Assembly (NCBI RefSeq): GCF_000429025.1
Contig: NZ_KE386839.1
Coordinates: 25,718-89,717, forward strand
DNA length: 64,000 bases
Direction of reading: 5' to 3'
DNA from: Actinospineispora spinosispora DSM 44797
GTDB taxonomy: Bacteria > Actinomycetota > Actinomycetes > Mycobacteriales > Pseudonocardiaceae
The translations under genes and the position numbers were made by a program. The notes under the pieces were generated by a model. The model was not told the DNA's origin, made no database searches, and saw only the letters and a list, made by a program, of their open reading frames with translations. Within the stretch, counting starts at the first letter, position 1, and each line of letters opens with the position of its first letter. This document shows, piece after piece, positions 16,937 to 26,057 of the stretch.

Positions 16937-16996
16937 GCCGGGAACGCTACTGCGCGCGCGTGAGCTAGGCTGTACGAGTCGCCGCACCGGCGATAC

Positions 16997-17067
16997 GCGG
17001 GCGTAGCTCAATGGTAGAGCCCCAGTCTTCCAAACTGGCTACGCGGGTTCGATTCCCGTCGCCCGCT
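16997..17067 (+). tRNA. tRNA-Gly (anticodon UCC)
   Basis: Cloverleaf with acceptor stem GCGGGCG/CGCCCGC, D arm GCTC-AATGGTA-GAGC, anticodon stem CCAGT/ACTGG with loop CTTCCAA (anticodon TCC), and T arm CGGGTTCGATTCCCG. CCA is not encoded. Confidence 0.95.
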
Positions 17068-17088
17068 CAGATGGTTCTACCAGTGGAG

Positions 17089-17122
17089 TCGGCCTCCTCT
17101 CCCACTCGGGAGAGGAGGCCGA
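17089..17122 (+). terminator. Stem-loop terminator after tRNA-Gly
   Basis: Perfect 15-bp stem starting TCGGCCTCCTCTCCC with an ACTC loop, 21 bp downstream of tRNA-Gly. It may also act for the convergent isochorismatase transcript. Confidence 0.75.
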
Positions 17123-17168
17123 ACGCTGAGGTGTGTCAGGTGCGACGCGGGCCTCTGTGCAGCGATCG

Positions 17169-17738
17169 TCAGGGCCGAATACCAGGGGCGAAGGTGACCT
17201 CGGCGGACGTCGCGACCACCTCGACGCCGTCACCGAGGGCCCATTCGGCCACCCGGGCCGCCTGAGCCGCGGGTACCCCCTCGGTGCCGCCGGGTGGCGC
17301 GGGCACGTCGTAGGTGGCGTGGGCGTCGTGCGGGAGGACCACGCCGTAGCCGCGATCCAATGCCGTCCGTGCGGTCGCGCCGACGCACATCTCCGACTGG
17401 ACACCGCAGATCGCCAGTCGTCGGATTCCGTGTGCGACCAGGATCGCTCCGAGCTCGGTGCGATCGAACCCGTCGTCGACCGACTTGCTGATCACCGGTT
17501 CGCCGGCTTCGGCGGGCAGGTGGAGTCGCCAGGTGCCGGTACCCGGTTCGTCGGGGGTCCCGGGGGCGCCGTCGTTCTGGAGGTGGACGACGAGGGAGCC
17601 GGCGGCGCGGGCGCGTTCGAGCAGGCGCCGGACGACCGGGACCAGTTTCTCGGCCGAGGGGACGGCATGGTCGCCGGAGACGAACCCGGTCTGCATGTCG
17701 ACCACGACCAAGGCCTGGACCGGCGGGGAGGAAGGCAC
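17169..17738 (-). CDS. Isochorismatase-family cysteine hydrolase
   Basis: A 189-residue hydrolase of the isochorismatase/nicotinamidase fold. The catalytic triad is visible: D14 (VVVDMQ), K85 (VISKSVDDGF) and C118 (GVQSEMCV), with the preceding cis-peptide region intact. The substrate could be an amide or isochorismate-like compound. The frame runs back to 17783 inside the GntR gene; the GTG at 17738 (VPSSPPVQALVVVD) is preferred because it clears that gene. The GntR regulator is immediately upstream on the same strand and may control it. Confidence 0.82.
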   Translation of the reverse strand: MPSSPPVQALVVVDMQTGFVSGDHAVPSAEKLVPVVRRLLERARAAGSLVVHLQNDGAPGTPDEPGTGTWRLHLPAEAGEPVISKSVDDGFDRTELGAILVAHGIRRLAICGVQSEMCVGATARTALDRGYGVVLPHDAHATYDVPAPPGGTEGVPAAQAARVAEWALGDGVEVVATSAEVTFAPGIRP

Positions 17739-17760
17739 CTCGTCACTGTGCCAGAGATGA

Positions 17761-18453
17761 TCAGTCTGGCGGCGGGACCGCACCCAGCGCGACCTGTTCC
17801 ACCTCGCCGAGATGACGCTCCATGATCTCCCTGGCCCGCTCGGACTGACCGGTGCGCAGGGTGTCCACCAGCTCGCGGTGGGCCTCGACGTGCTCGGAGC
17901 ACCGGCGTTGCGTCACCTGGGTCACGTCGTCGACCACGGTGATCCCGAGCCGCAGGTAGCGCGAGGTGGCCCGCAGCAGCGTCTCGACGAGCCGACGGTC
18001 CCAGGCGGTCATCGCGGGCCGCACCAGGTCCATGTGCGCCTGATGGTGGAGCTCGTGGTGCTGCTCCGCGGTCACCGACGGGTTGTCGCACACCGCCAGC
18101 GCCCGCTCGATGTCGTCGAGGCCGCCGGGGGTGTGCATGACGGCGGCCTGCGCGGCGAGCTCCGGCTCGACCTGACGACGCAGCCGGAAGATCGCTTCCA
18201 CCTCGTCGCTGGTCATCGGCGCGACGCTGGCGCTGCGTCCGCGGTGGGTGAGCAGGAGGCCCTCGGCCTCCAGACTGCGCAGCGCCTCGCGCACCGGGAT
18301 GAAGCTCACCCCGAGCTCACCCGCGATCTGACGGAGGGAGAACTCCTGGCCCGGCTTCAGCCGTCCGGAGAGGATCGCACTGCGTAGTTCGTTGATGACC
18401 CGATCAGCGACCGACACGGTATCGACGGGTCGGACGAAAGCGAGCTCGCTCAT
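17761..18453 (-). CDS. GntR-family (FadR/FCD subfamily) transcriptional regulator
   Basis: A 230-residue regulator. The winged helix (LRSAILSGRLKPGQEFSLRQIAGELGVSFIPVREALRSLEAEGLL) is followed by an FCD ligand-binding domain with metal-site histidines (HHELHHQAHMDLV, HVEAHRELVD). The ATG at 18453 has CTGGAGA upstream; a frame running to 18513 is unlikely. It is divergent from the monooxygenase gene at 18720 and 22 bp upstream of the isochorismatase. The AT-rich 266-bp gap contains a near-palindrome GCAATATTGT (18499-18508), a possible operator. Confidence 0.85.
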   Translation of the reverse strand: MSELAFVRPVDTVSVADRVINELRSAILSGRLKPGQEFSLRQIAGELGVSFIPVREALRSLEAEGLLLTHRGRSASVAPMTSDEVEAIFRLRRQVEPELAAQAAVMHTPGGLDDIERALAVCDNPSVTAEQHHELHHQAHMDLVRPAMTAWDRRLVETLLRATSRYLRLGITVVDDVTQVTQRRCSEHVEAHRELVDTLRTGQSERAREIMERHLGEVEQVALGAVPPPD

Positions 18454-18719
18454 CGAGTTCTCCAGGTTGGCTACAGCCCTGTCGCGAGCCACGTTATAGC
18501 AATATTGTCGCAAGGGCCCAGGCTTTCACCAAGTTGATATATAGGTCCAGTCTTTTCCGGCCGCACCGGTCGGTCCTGCCTGGGACGGTCGCCTCGAAAA
18601 CGTCCGGCGGCCTCTCAGGGGCGACGTCTCAAGTCGAGACGATCAAGTGGCGAATCCCGCGCCAGCTCATATCATGCTCGCGGTTGCGCTTACATCGCTC
18701 ACGGCCCGAAGGGACGGTC

Positions 18720-19046
18720 ATGATTTTCATCGTCGTCAAGTTCACCGCTCGCCCGGAATACAGTGATCAGTGGCTGTCCGAGGTCGACGAGTTCACCAAG
18801 GCGACCCGCGCCGAACCGGGCAACATCTTCTTCGAGTGGTCGAAGAGTGTGGACACCCCGCACCAGTACGTGCTGGTCGAGGCGTTCCAGGACGATGCGG
18901 CCGAGGCGCACGTGACGTCCGATCACTTCAAGAAGGCCGTCAGCCGGATGTCGGAACTCGTCGCGACCACCCCGGAGATCATCAACGTCCAGGGTGTGCC
19001 CGCTTCCGGATGGTCGGAGATGGGCGAGATCCAGCCTCAGGGCTGA
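18720..19046 (+). CDS. Antibiotic biosynthesis monooxygenase (ABM/YgiN-like) domain protein
   Basis: A 108-residue dimeric alpha-beta-barrel protein of the ABM family (MIFIVVKFTARPEYSDQW...EPGNIFFEWSKSVDTPHQYVLVEAFQDDAAEAHVTSDHFK). YgiN-type members are cofactor-free quinol or small-aromatic monooxygenases. The ATG at 18720 is chosen because the domain starts there and GGGACGG lies just before it. The divergent GntR regulator probably controls it. Confidence 0.82.
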   Translation: MIFIVVKFTARPEYSDQWLSEVDEFTKATRAEPGNIFFEWSKSVDTPHQYVLVEAFQDDAAEAHVTSDHFKKAVSRMSELVATTPEIINVQGVPASGWSEMGEIQPQG

Positions 19047-19056
19047 GCGAGGCCGC

Positions 19057-19272
19057 CTAGATCACGCAGTCCCAGGGATTGAGGGACTGCATGCTGGCGC
19101 GCAGCGACGGCAGATCGAGCGCCTGGTCGAGGAGCACGAGGAAGCGAGTGCTCAGCTGATGGGCCTCCGCGGCCGTCAACATTCCGCGTTGGGTACCGCT
19201 CAACAGCTCACTTGTCACCATCGAGCAGACGCCAGCGGACCACTCTTCCCTGGTCTCAACCTCGTCGCGCAT
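19057..19272 (-). CDS. Small hypothetical protein, 71 aa
   Basis: I do not recognise this product. The frame MRDEVETREEWSAGVCSM... is convergent with the monooxygenase gene (10 bp between stops), has actinobacterial third-position GC bias over most codons, and would make a soluble, partly helical protein with a leucine-rich middle and a C-terminal NPWDCVI. No ribosome site stands out. It may be a real small gene or chance; no other gene covers the segment. Confidence 0.4.
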   Translation of the reverse strand: MRDEVETREEWSAGVCSMVTSELLSGTQRGMLTAAEAHQLSTRFLVLLDQALDLPSLRASMQSLNPWDCVI

Positions 19273-19381
19273 TGGAGATCATTATCATCGTTGACGCGGC
19301 GCATCAAAAGTGGGATGGGTTTCTCACTCGACCGGGAGCGGAAAATTACCGTTCCGTCGAGTTTCTGGCCCATTCGAGGTA

Positions 19382-20509
19382 ATGGATCCCGCACGAATGA
19401 CAACGACTGATCCGGGATCGCGATCGAGGGCTCGGGCCGCCGAGTCCCGGGTCGTCCGGTGGACGCTCGTCGCGCTGGTCGTCGTCGGTGCACTCGGATC
19501 GGTCCTGTGGGGAACGTGGCTCGGCGGCCGGGCCCCGGTCGAGGCGAACCTGCCGGGTTCGGGCTCGCTGGGGTTCGCCGTCGCGGCCGTGCGGTTGCTG
19601 GTGGACGGACTCGGCGCGCTGGTGATCGGCGCCGGTGCGCTGCCGCTGTTGCTGCCCGGAGGCGGTCTCGCCCCGCGGAGCGGACGGCGGCTGCCCGGCG
19701 GGGTCGTCGAGCGCGCCCGCCGGGCGGCCGGACGCGGCTCCGGGCGCCTCGCGCTGGCGGCCGGCGCGTGCTGGGCGATCGCGGCGGCGGTGGAGCTCTG
19801 GCTGCAGGCGAGTGACGCGGTCGGCGGCTCGCCGTTCGCGCTGCGCCCTTCGACCCTGCTGCGGTACGGGACCGAGGTCGCCGCGGGACGAGGTCTGCTG
19901 CTCACCGGTGTGTGCGCCGTGCTGGTGATGGCGGTCCAGGTCGTCCGGCACAGGTTCGGGGACTCCGGTGCCGGGCGTCGCTGTCCCGAGTTCTCCGTGG
20001 GGGCCGCCGTGCTCGGGATACTGCCGGGTGCGGTCACCGGGCACGCGGGTGCGCACGCGAGCCAGGATCCGGCGGTACTGGCGATCACGTTGCATGTGGT
20101 CGCGGCGTCTTGCTGGGTCGGCGGGCTGTTCGCGGTGGCGATCGTCGCGCGGAACCGGCCGGTGCTGTTCGGTCTGGTCCTGCCCCGCTTCTCCGGCGTC
20201 GCGGGGTACTGCGCCGTGCTCGTGCTGGTGTCCGGTGTGCTCAGCGCGGCGTTCCGCCTGCCGAGTCTCGCCGACCTGACCGGCACCGGTTACGGCAGGC
20301 TGATCCTGATGAAGACCGCCGTGCTGAGCGTCTTGCTCGGGCTGGGCTGGCGCGCTCGTCGCGTCCTGTTGCCCAGGGCCGCCGCGCTCGCCGGCCGGGC
20401 AGGGTCCGGGAAGTCCACCGTGCCCGTCGCGCGGTGGCTCGGTGGTGAGATGACGCTGATGGCCGTCGTACTCGGACTGGCGGCGGCGCTCGCCGGCTCC
20501 GCGCCCTGA
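19382..20509 (+). CDS. CopD-like copper resistance/uptake membrane protein
   Basis: A 375-residue polytopic membrane protein with about eight hydrophobic helices. The C-terminal half matches the CopD domain (conserved histidines in TGHAGAH and LHVVAASCWVGGLF, then GYCAVLVLVSGVLSAAFRL and YGRLILMKTAVLSVLLGLGWRAR). CopD proteins move or handle copper at the inner membrane. The start may be the ATG at 19382 or 19397; neither has an ideally spaced ribosome site. No copC-like segment is fused. The FhuF-like gene follows after about 95 bp on the same strand. Confidence 0.78.
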   Translation: MDPARMTTTDPGSRSRARAAESRVVRWTLVALVVVGALGSVLWGTWLGGRAPVEANLPGSGSLGFAVAAVRLLVDGLGALVIGAGALPLLLPGGGLAPRSGRRLPGGVVERARRAAGRGSGRLALAAGACWAIAAAVELWLQASDAVGGSPFALRPSTLLRYGTEVAAGRGLLLTGVCAVLVMAVQVVRHRFGDSGAGRRCPEFSVGAAVLGILPGAVTGHAGAHASQDPAVLAITLHVVAASCWVGGLFAVAIVARNRPVLFGLVLPRFSGVAGYCAVLVLVSGVLSAAFRLPSLADLTGTGYGRLILMKTAVLSVLLGLGWRARRVLLPRAAALAGRAGSGKSTVPVARWLGGEMTLMAVVLGLAAALAGSAP

Positions 20510-20603
20510 ACCGACGCCGCGTCGTCCCGGGCAGCGGGAATTCGCGCTGTGTCGGCCTCGACGGAGAGCGGCACCGTGCGAGATACGCCACCATGAACGG
20601 GAC

Positions 20604-21347
20604 ATGACTTCCGAATCGAGCTCCGCACCCACCACCGGTCTCGACATCCGCGGCGCGTTGGACGACGTCGCCGGTATCGGGCCGTTCTTCGCCGTGACCG
20701 CGAACCCCGCCGAGGCGGTCGACGACAGCTGGCGTCCGATGAGCGAGCTCTACTCGGATCCCGAGCCGCTGGCCGCCCGGATTCGCAAGGTGGCGGACGC
20801 GCTCGGTGTGACGGACTCCGATGCGGACCGCCGGGTCGCGGCCTCCATCACCTACCAGGGGCTGGTGGCCCGGCTCGTGTCGCCGCTGATCGCGGTCGCC
20901 GCCGTGCACCGGCTGGTACCCCCGTGGTCGCCGGATTCGCTGCACTGGCGGGTGTCGGTGGTCGGGCCGTGGCCGCTGTGGGAAGCCGACCAGCGCGCGT
21001 GCCGGCCCGCCGACGGCGATCTGGCGGACGCTGTCGCGGACGTCCTGCTCGCACCACACCTGGACGCGCTGGCCGAGGCGATCCGACGACAGGCGTCGGT
21101 CCCGCAGCGGTCGCTCCGGGGCAATGCCGCCTCGGCGGTCGTCGCGGCCGGGCGGCTGGTCGCCAGGACCCGGCCCTCGGCGGCGGCGACGTCGGGACGG
21201 CTGGTCCGGCTGTTGCTCGACCGTGCACCGCTGTCCGGCGCCGGGACGCTGGCGGACAGCTGGGCGTTCCGCAGGCATTCCTGCTGCCTCTACTACCGCG
21301 TGCCCGGCGGCGGAATCTGTGGTGACTGTGTGTTGGCGGGCAGATAA
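20604..21347 (+). CDS. FhuF-like (2Fe-2S) ferric reductase family protein
   Basis: A 247-residue protein ending in the FhuF [2Fe-2S] signature: C227-C228 followed by C239 and C242 (CCLYYRVPGGGICGDC). FhuF-type proteins reduce Fe(III) in siderophores in the cytoplasm to free the metal. The upstream domain is poorly conserved, as in other actinobacterial members. No siderophore cluster is present here. It lies between the CopD-like gene and tig. Confidence 0.82.
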   Translation: MTSESSSAPTTGLDIRGALDDVAGIGPFFAVTANPAEAVDDSWRPMSELYSDPEPLAARIRKVADALGVTDSDADRRVAASITYQGLVARLVSPLIAVAAVHRLVPPWSPDSLHWRVSVVGPWPLWEADQRACRPADGDLADAVADVLLAPHLDALAEAIRRQASVPQRSLRGNAASAVVAAGRLVARTRPSAAATSGRLVRLLLDRAPLSGAGTLADSWAFRRHSCCLYYRVPGGGICGDCVLAGR

Positions 21348-21574
21348 CCGTCGGTGAGGCGCGACTTCGCCCGATTCGTCGGACACGGCCTGGAACAGCC
21401 CGGTCACGTGCCTGCACCGGCCGTTCGCCTAGACTCGGCCGGAGGCCCCGCACGGGGCGAGCAGCGGTGCCATGGTCGGCGCGTCCGCCTCGGGTGGTAA
21501 CGAGAGACGCCCGCGAGGCTGTGGTTCCTGCTCCACCAGCCTGTCTCAGCATGTCATCAGTACGAGGAGATTAC

Positions 21575-22984
21575 GTGAAGAGCACCGTCGAGCAGCTCAG
21601 CCCGACGCGCGTCAAGATCAACGTCGAGGTGCCCTTCGACGAGCTCAAGACGAACTTCGACCGCGCCTACCGCAAGCTCGCTCAGCAGGTCCGCATCCCC
21701 GGCTTCCGCCCGGGCAAGGCTCCGGCCCGCATCCTGGAGAACCGTCTCGGTCGGGGGGTCGTGCTCGACGAGGTGGTGAACGAGGCCATCCCGGCGAAGT
21801 ACAGCGAGGCGATCTCGGCCGAGCAGGTCCGTCCGCTCGGCCAGCCGGAGATCGAGGTCACCGAGATCAAGGACGGCGAGCAGCTCGCCTTCACCGCCGA
21901 GGTCGACGTCCGGCCCAGCATCGAGCTGCCGGACGCCTCGAAGATCGCCGTGACCGTCGACGACGTCGCGGTCGCCGATGAGGACGTCACCGAGCAGCTG
22001 GACGCGCTGCGCGCCCGCTTCGGCACCCTCACCGGTGTCGAGCGCCCCGCGGCCAAGGACGACTTCGTGGTCGTCGACCTGTCCGCCACGGTCAACGGCG
22101 AAGCCGTCGAGGAGGCCGCGACGACCGGGCTGTCCTACCAGGTCGGTTCCGGTGGTCTGGTGGACGGCATCGACGAGGCACTCGTCGGCCTGTCCGAGGG
22201 CGAGAGCGCCACGTTCTCCAGCACCCTGGTCGCGGGCGAGTACGCCAACCAGGAAGCCGCGATCACCGCGACCGTCACGGCGGTCAAGGAACGCGAGCTG
22301 CCCGCCGCCGACGACGAGTTCGCCCAGCTGGCCAGCGAGTTCGACACGCTCGACGAGCTGACCGAGGACCTGCGCACGCGCCTCGGCCAGGCCAAGCGCA
22401 TGCAGCAGGCCGCCCAGGCGCGGGACAAGGTGCTCGAGGGACTCATCGCCGACACCGAGGTCCCGCTGCCGGAGAGCGTGCTGAAGGCCGAGCTGGACGT
22501 GCGTGAGCACGACGCGATCCACGCCTTCGACCACGACGAGGAACGCTTCGCGCAGTGGCTGTCCGAGCAGGGCAAGACCCGCGAGGAGTTCGACACCGAG
22601 GCCAAGGCCGACGCCGAGAAGTCGGTGAAGACGCAGCTGATCCTGGACGCGATCGCCGACGCCGAAGAGGTCGGTGTCAGCGACATGGAGCTGACCCAGC
22701 AGATCGTCTCGCAGGCCCAGCGCTTCGGGATCAGCCCCGAGGAGTTCCTGCAGCGCACCCAGCAGGCCGGTCAGCTCGGTGCGGTCTACGCGGACGTGCG
22801 TCGCGGCAAGGCGCTGGGACACGTCGTCCGTCAGGCGAGCATCACCGACGAGTCCGGTACCGAGGTCGACCTGTCCGAGTTCTTCGGTGGGGACGAGTCG
22901 GAGACGGACGCCGAGGTCGAGACCACCGAGCAGGCCGAGGCGACCGAGTCCTCGGAGCAGGAGCCGGCCTCCTCGAAGGCCTGA
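21575..22984 (+). CDS. tig: Trigger factor chaperone
   Basis: A 469-residue ribosome-bound chaperone and peptidyl-prolyl isomerase. It begins VKSTVEQLSPTRVKINVEVPFDEL and carries the ribosome-docking signature (GFRPGKAP), a central FKBP-type domain (about 150-245) and a helical C-terminal domain. It ends in a long acidic tail rich in E, D and S, usual in actinobacteria. GTG start with GAGGAGA 7 nt upstream; longer frames upstream are not supported. It heads the tig-clpP1-clpP2-clpX protein-quality block. Confidence 0.96.
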   Translation: MKSTVEQLSPTRVKINVEVPFDELKTNFDRAYRKLAQQVRIPGFRPGKAPARILENRLGRGVVLDEVVNEAIPAKYSEAISAEQVRPLGQPEIEVTEIKDGEQLAFTAEVDVRPSIELPDASKIAVTVDDVAVADEDVTEQLDALRARFGTLTGVERPAAKDDFVVVDLSATVNGEAVEEAATTGLSYQVGSGGLVDGIDEALVGLSEGESATFSSTLVAGEYANQEAAITATVTAVKERELPAADDEFAQLASEFDTLDELTEDLRTRLGQAKRMQQAAQARDKVLEGLIADTEVPLPESVLKAELDVREHDAIHAFDHDEERFAQWLSEQGKTREEFDTEAKADAEKSVKTQLILDAIADAEEVGVSDMELTQQIVSQAQRFGISPEEFLQRTQQAGQLGAVYADVRRGKALGHVVRQASITDESGTEVDLSEFFGGDESETDAEVETTEQAEATESSEQEPASSKA

Positions 22985-23112
22985 TCCTCTCGACACGGGC
23001 CCTGTGCTCTGAGCGAACGAGGGCGTCATATCGGCATGATCGACGGCGAGCTTGGCTAGTGTCGTAGGCACGCGGTCGAGAGCGGCGGATACGGAACAGA
23101 AAGCAGGCAGAC

Positions 23113-23733
23113 GTGACGCAGTACCCATCCAGCCCGAGGGTCCCTCAGATGCGGACCGCGACGCCGACGATGACGCTCGGTGACTCGGTCTACGAGCGGC
23201 TGCTGCAGCAGCGCATCATCGTGCTCGGCCAGCAGGTGGACGACGAGATCGCGAACCGGATCGTCGCGCAGCTTCTCCTGCTGTCGGCAGAGGACTCCGA
23301 GAGCGACATTCGGCTGTACATCAACTCGCCGGGCGGTTCGGTCAACGCCGGCATGGCCATCTACGACACGATGCAGTTCATCGACTGCGACGTGGCCACC
23401 TACGCGATGGGCCTCGCCGCGTCGATGGGCCAGTTCCTGCTGTCGGCCGGTGAGAAGGGCAAGCGCTTCTCACTGCCGCACGCCCAGATCCTGATGCACC
23501 AGCCGTCGGCGGGCGTCGGCGGAACCGAGTCGGACATCGCCATCCAGGCCGAGCAGTTCCGTAGGCACAAGAAGGTCATGGCGGAGCTGATCGCGGAGCA
23601 GACCGGGCAGACGCCGGAGAAGATCACCGCGGACTCGGACCGGGACCGCTGGTTCACCGCGCAGGAGGCCCTGGAGTACGGCTTCATCGACCACGTGGTG
23701 TCTCGTGCGCCGCAGGTCGACGGCGCGAAGTAG
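23113..23733 (+). CDS. clpP1: ATP-dependent Clp protease proteolytic subunit 1
   Basis: A 206-residue ClpP serine protease subunit. The catalytic triad is S104 (GLAASMGQ), H129 (LMHQPSAG) and D178 (SDRDRW). It forms a mixed tetradecamer with ClpP2 in actinobacteria and degrades proteins fed by ClpX or ClpC. GTG start. The 128-bp gap after tig has room for its own promoter, but I see no clear -35/-10 pair. clpP2 starts 12 bp after its stop. Confidence 0.96.
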   Translation: MTQYPSSPRVPQMRTATPTMTLGDSVYERLLQQRIIVLGQQVDDEIANRIVAQLLLLSAEDSESDIRLYINSPGGSVNAGMAIYDTMQFIDCDVATYAMGLAASMGQFLLSAGEKGKRFSLPHAQILMHQPSAGVGGTESDIAIQAEQFRRHKKVMAELIAEQTGQTPEKITADSDRDRWFTAQEALEYGFIDHVVSRAPQVDGAK

Positions 23734-23745
23734 GAGGAGAAGCAC

Positions 23746-24378
23746 GTGTCCCAGTACCAGGCACCCCAGTCTCGCTACGTGCTGCCCTCGTTCATCGAGC
23801 GCACCAGCTACGGGGTCAAGGAATCCAACCCCTACAACAAGCTCTTCGAGGAACGCATCATCTTCCTCGGGGTGCAGATCGACGACGCGTCGGCGAACGA
23901 CGTCATGGCGCAGCTGTTGGTGCTGGAGTCGACCGACCCGGACCGCGAGATCACCATGTACATCAACTCGCCCGGCGGGTCGTTCACGTCTCTGATGGCG
24001 ATCTACGACACGATGCAGTACATCCGCCCGGACATCCAGACGGTGTGCCTCGGGCAGGCCGCGTCGGCGGCGGCCGTTCTGCTCGCGGCGGGTACACCCG
24101 GTCGGCGGTTGGCTGTGACCAACGCGCGGGTGATGATCCATCAGCCGGCGATGGAGGGCGCCTACGGCCAGGTTTCGGACCTGGAGATCCAGGCCAAGGA
24201 GATCTCCCGGATGCGCCGCCTGATGGAGACCACGCTGGCCCATCACACCGGGCAGGCGGAGGAGAAGGTCCGGTCCGACGTCGAGCGGGACAAGATCCTG
24301 ACCGCTCAGGAGGCCAAGGACTACGGCATCGTCGACGAAATCATCCAGAGTCGGAAGTTGTCCGTCGTAGGGCGCTGA
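23746..24378 (+). CDS. clpP2: ATP-dependent Clp protease proteolytic subunit 2
   Basis: A 210-residue ClpP paralogue with triad S107 (GQAASAAA), H132 (MIHQPAMEG) and D182 (ERDKIL). The N-terminus (YVLPSFIERTSYGVKESNPYNKLFEERI) is typical of the ClpP2 partner. GTG start with AGGAGG upstream, co-transcribed with clpP1. A 180-bp gap separates it from clpX. Confidence 0.96.
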   Translation: MSQYQAPQSRYVLPSFIERTSYGVKESNPYNKLFEERIIFLGVQIDDASANDVMAQLLVLESTDPDREITMYINSPGGSFTSLMAIYDTMQYIRPDIQTVCLGQAASAAAVLLAAGTPGRRLAVTNARVMIHQPAMEGAYGQVSDLEIQAKEISRMRRLMETTLAHHTGQAEEKVRSDVERDKILTAQEAKDYGIVDEIIQSRKLSVVGR

Positions 24379-24559
24379 CAGTGCGGATTTTGGTGAGATG
24401 ATGGGCGGTACGGTCCGCGACACGCCAGTCGTAGCGGACCTACCGCCGCACCTCGCTGAATGAGGGCAGTCTTAGCCTCCCCGTGCAGCGGGTTCGACGG
24501 GTACGGTCAAAGAGGGTGCGCCGCTCGGGTGCACCGGATGGGACGTTAGGTACGCACTC

Positions 24560-25837
24560 ATGGCGCGCATCGGTGACGGCGGTGACCTGCTCAAGTGCTC
24601 TTTTTGCGGGAAGAGTCAGAAGCAGGTCAAAAAACTGATCGCCGGTCCCGGCGTGTACATCTGCGACGAATGCATCGATCTCTGCAACGAGATCATCGAG
24701 GAAGAGCTGGCCGAGGCCGGTGAGGTCAAGCTCGACGAGCTGCCCAAGCCCGCCGAGATCCACGACTTCCTCGATCAGTACGTGATCGGTCAGAGCGCCA
24801 CCAAACGGACGCTCTCGGTAGCGGTCTACAACCACTACAAGCGCATCCAGGCAGGCGACAAGGGTCGGGACGGCAACGACGGCGTCGAGCTGGCGAAGTC
24901 GAACATCCTGATGCTCGGCCCGACGGGCTGCGGCAAGACATACCTGGCGCAGACACTGGCCAAGATGCTCAACGTGCCGTTCGCCATCGCCGACGCCACA
25001 GCGCTCACCGAGGCCGGATACGTCGGCGAGGATGTCGAGAACATCCTGCTGAAGCTCATCCAGGCCGCCGATTACGACGTCAAACGCGCCGAGACCGGAA
25101 TCATCTACATCGACGAGGTCGACAAGATCGCGCGCAAGTCGGAGAACCCCTCGATCACGAGGGACGTCTCCGGCGAGGGCGTACAGCAGGCACTGCTGAA
25201 AATCCTGGAGGGCACCACGGCCTCGGTGCCGCCCCAGGGCGGGCGTAAGCACCCGCACCAGGAGTTCATCCAGATCGACACGACGAACGTGCTGTTCATC
25301 GTGGCCGGTGCGTTCGCCGGGCTGGAGAAGATCATCGGTGACCGCTCGGGCAAGCGGGGCATCGGCTTCGGCTCGGAGATTCGGTCGAAGAAGGACCTGG
25401 ACGCCAGTGAGAGCTTCGGCGACGTCATGCCGGAGGACCTCATCAAGTTCGGTCTGATCCCGGAGTTCATCGGCCGTCTGCCGATGGTCGCCTCGGTGAC
25501 CAGCCTGGACAAGGACGCACTGGTCCAGATTCTGACCGAGCCGCGCAATGCGCTGGTCAAGCAGTACCGGAAGCTGTTCGAGATGGACGGCGTCGAGCTC
25601 GAGTTCACCGACGACGCGCTGGAGGCGATCGCCGACCAGGCGATCCTGCGCGGCACCGGAGCTCGTGGTCTGCGCGCCATCATGGAAGAAGTCCTGCTGC
25701 CGGTGATGTACGACATCCCGAGCCGCGACGACGTGGCCAAGGTCCAGGTGACCGGCAAGACCGTCCGGGAGAACGTCAACCCGACGATCGTGCCCCGCCA
25801 GCCGGCCCGCCGCGAACGCCGCGACCGCTCGGCCTAG
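24560..25837 (+). CDS. clpX: ATP-dependent Clp protease ATP-binding subunit ClpX
   Basis: A 425-residue AAA+ unfoldase. The N-terminal zinc-binding domain uses C13, C16, C35 and C38 (CSFC...CDEC). Walker A is GPTGCGKT (120-127), Walker B has D185-E186 (IIYIDEVDK), and the ClpP-docking IGF loop is present (RGIGFGSE). It delivers substrates to the ClpP1P2 chamber. A strong terminator hairpin follows at 25860. Confidence 0.97.
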   Translation: MARIGDGGDLLKCSFCGKSQKQVKKLIAGPGVYICDECIDLCNEIIEEELAEAGEVKLDELPKPAEIHDFLDQYVIGQSATKRTLSVAVYNHYKRIQAGDKGRDGNDGVELAKSNILMLGPTGCGKTYLAQTLAKMLNVPFAIADATALTEAGYVGEDVENILLKLIQAADYDVKRAETGIIYIDEVDKIARKSENPSITRDVSGEGVQQALLKILEGTTASVPPQGGRKHPHQEFIQIDTTNVLFIVAGAFAGLEKIIGDRSGKRGIGFGSEIRSKKDLDASESFGDVMPEDLIKFGLIPEFIGRLPMVASVTSLDKDALVQILTEPRNALVKQYRKLFEMDGVELEFTDDALEAIADQAILRGTGARGLRAIMEEVLLPVMYDIPSRDDVAKVQVTGKTVRENVNPTIVPRQPARRERRDRSA

Positions 25838-25859
25838 CCGGGCGAGCACGCTCCGAACC

Positions 25860-25888
25860 AGCCGCGCACGGGCCTCCCGTGCGCGGCT
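25860..25888 (+). terminator. Terminator after clpX
   Basis: Perfect 13-bp stem AGCCGCGCACGGG / CCCGTGCGCGGCT with a 3-nt loop followed by GTTTCTCGTT, 23 bp after the clpX stop. A second, unrelated palindrome follows at 25910. Confidence 0.85.
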
Positions 25889-25909
25889 GTTTCTCGTTCC
25901 GGCCGGCTT

Positions 25910-25979
25910 CCCATGATCACCACCGTCTGACGGCTGTTTTCGGGCCGCAAAACAGCCCTCAGACGGTGGTGATCATGGG
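25910..25979. repeat. 70-bp palindrome, GATCACCAC family (family 2)
   Basis: Arms of 31 nt (CCCATGATCACCACCGTCTG...) with one mismatch around an 8-nt spacer CGGGCCGC. It lies between the clpX terminator and argJ. A relative with the same outer TGATCACC and inner GGCTG blocks lies at 29757-29820. Confidence 0.85.
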
Positions 25980-26057
25980 ACCGCGCATTTGCGCGCTAGC
26001 ATGGTAATTCAGTAGGTTGCATGAATATGCAGGCTGTTGATTGGGGAGGACGCGCGG

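Noticed and set aside
16285..17067. tRNA genes as integration sites of a genomic island
   Set aside because: No integrase and no direct repeat of a tRNA 3' end was seen nearby; flanking genes look like core chromosome.
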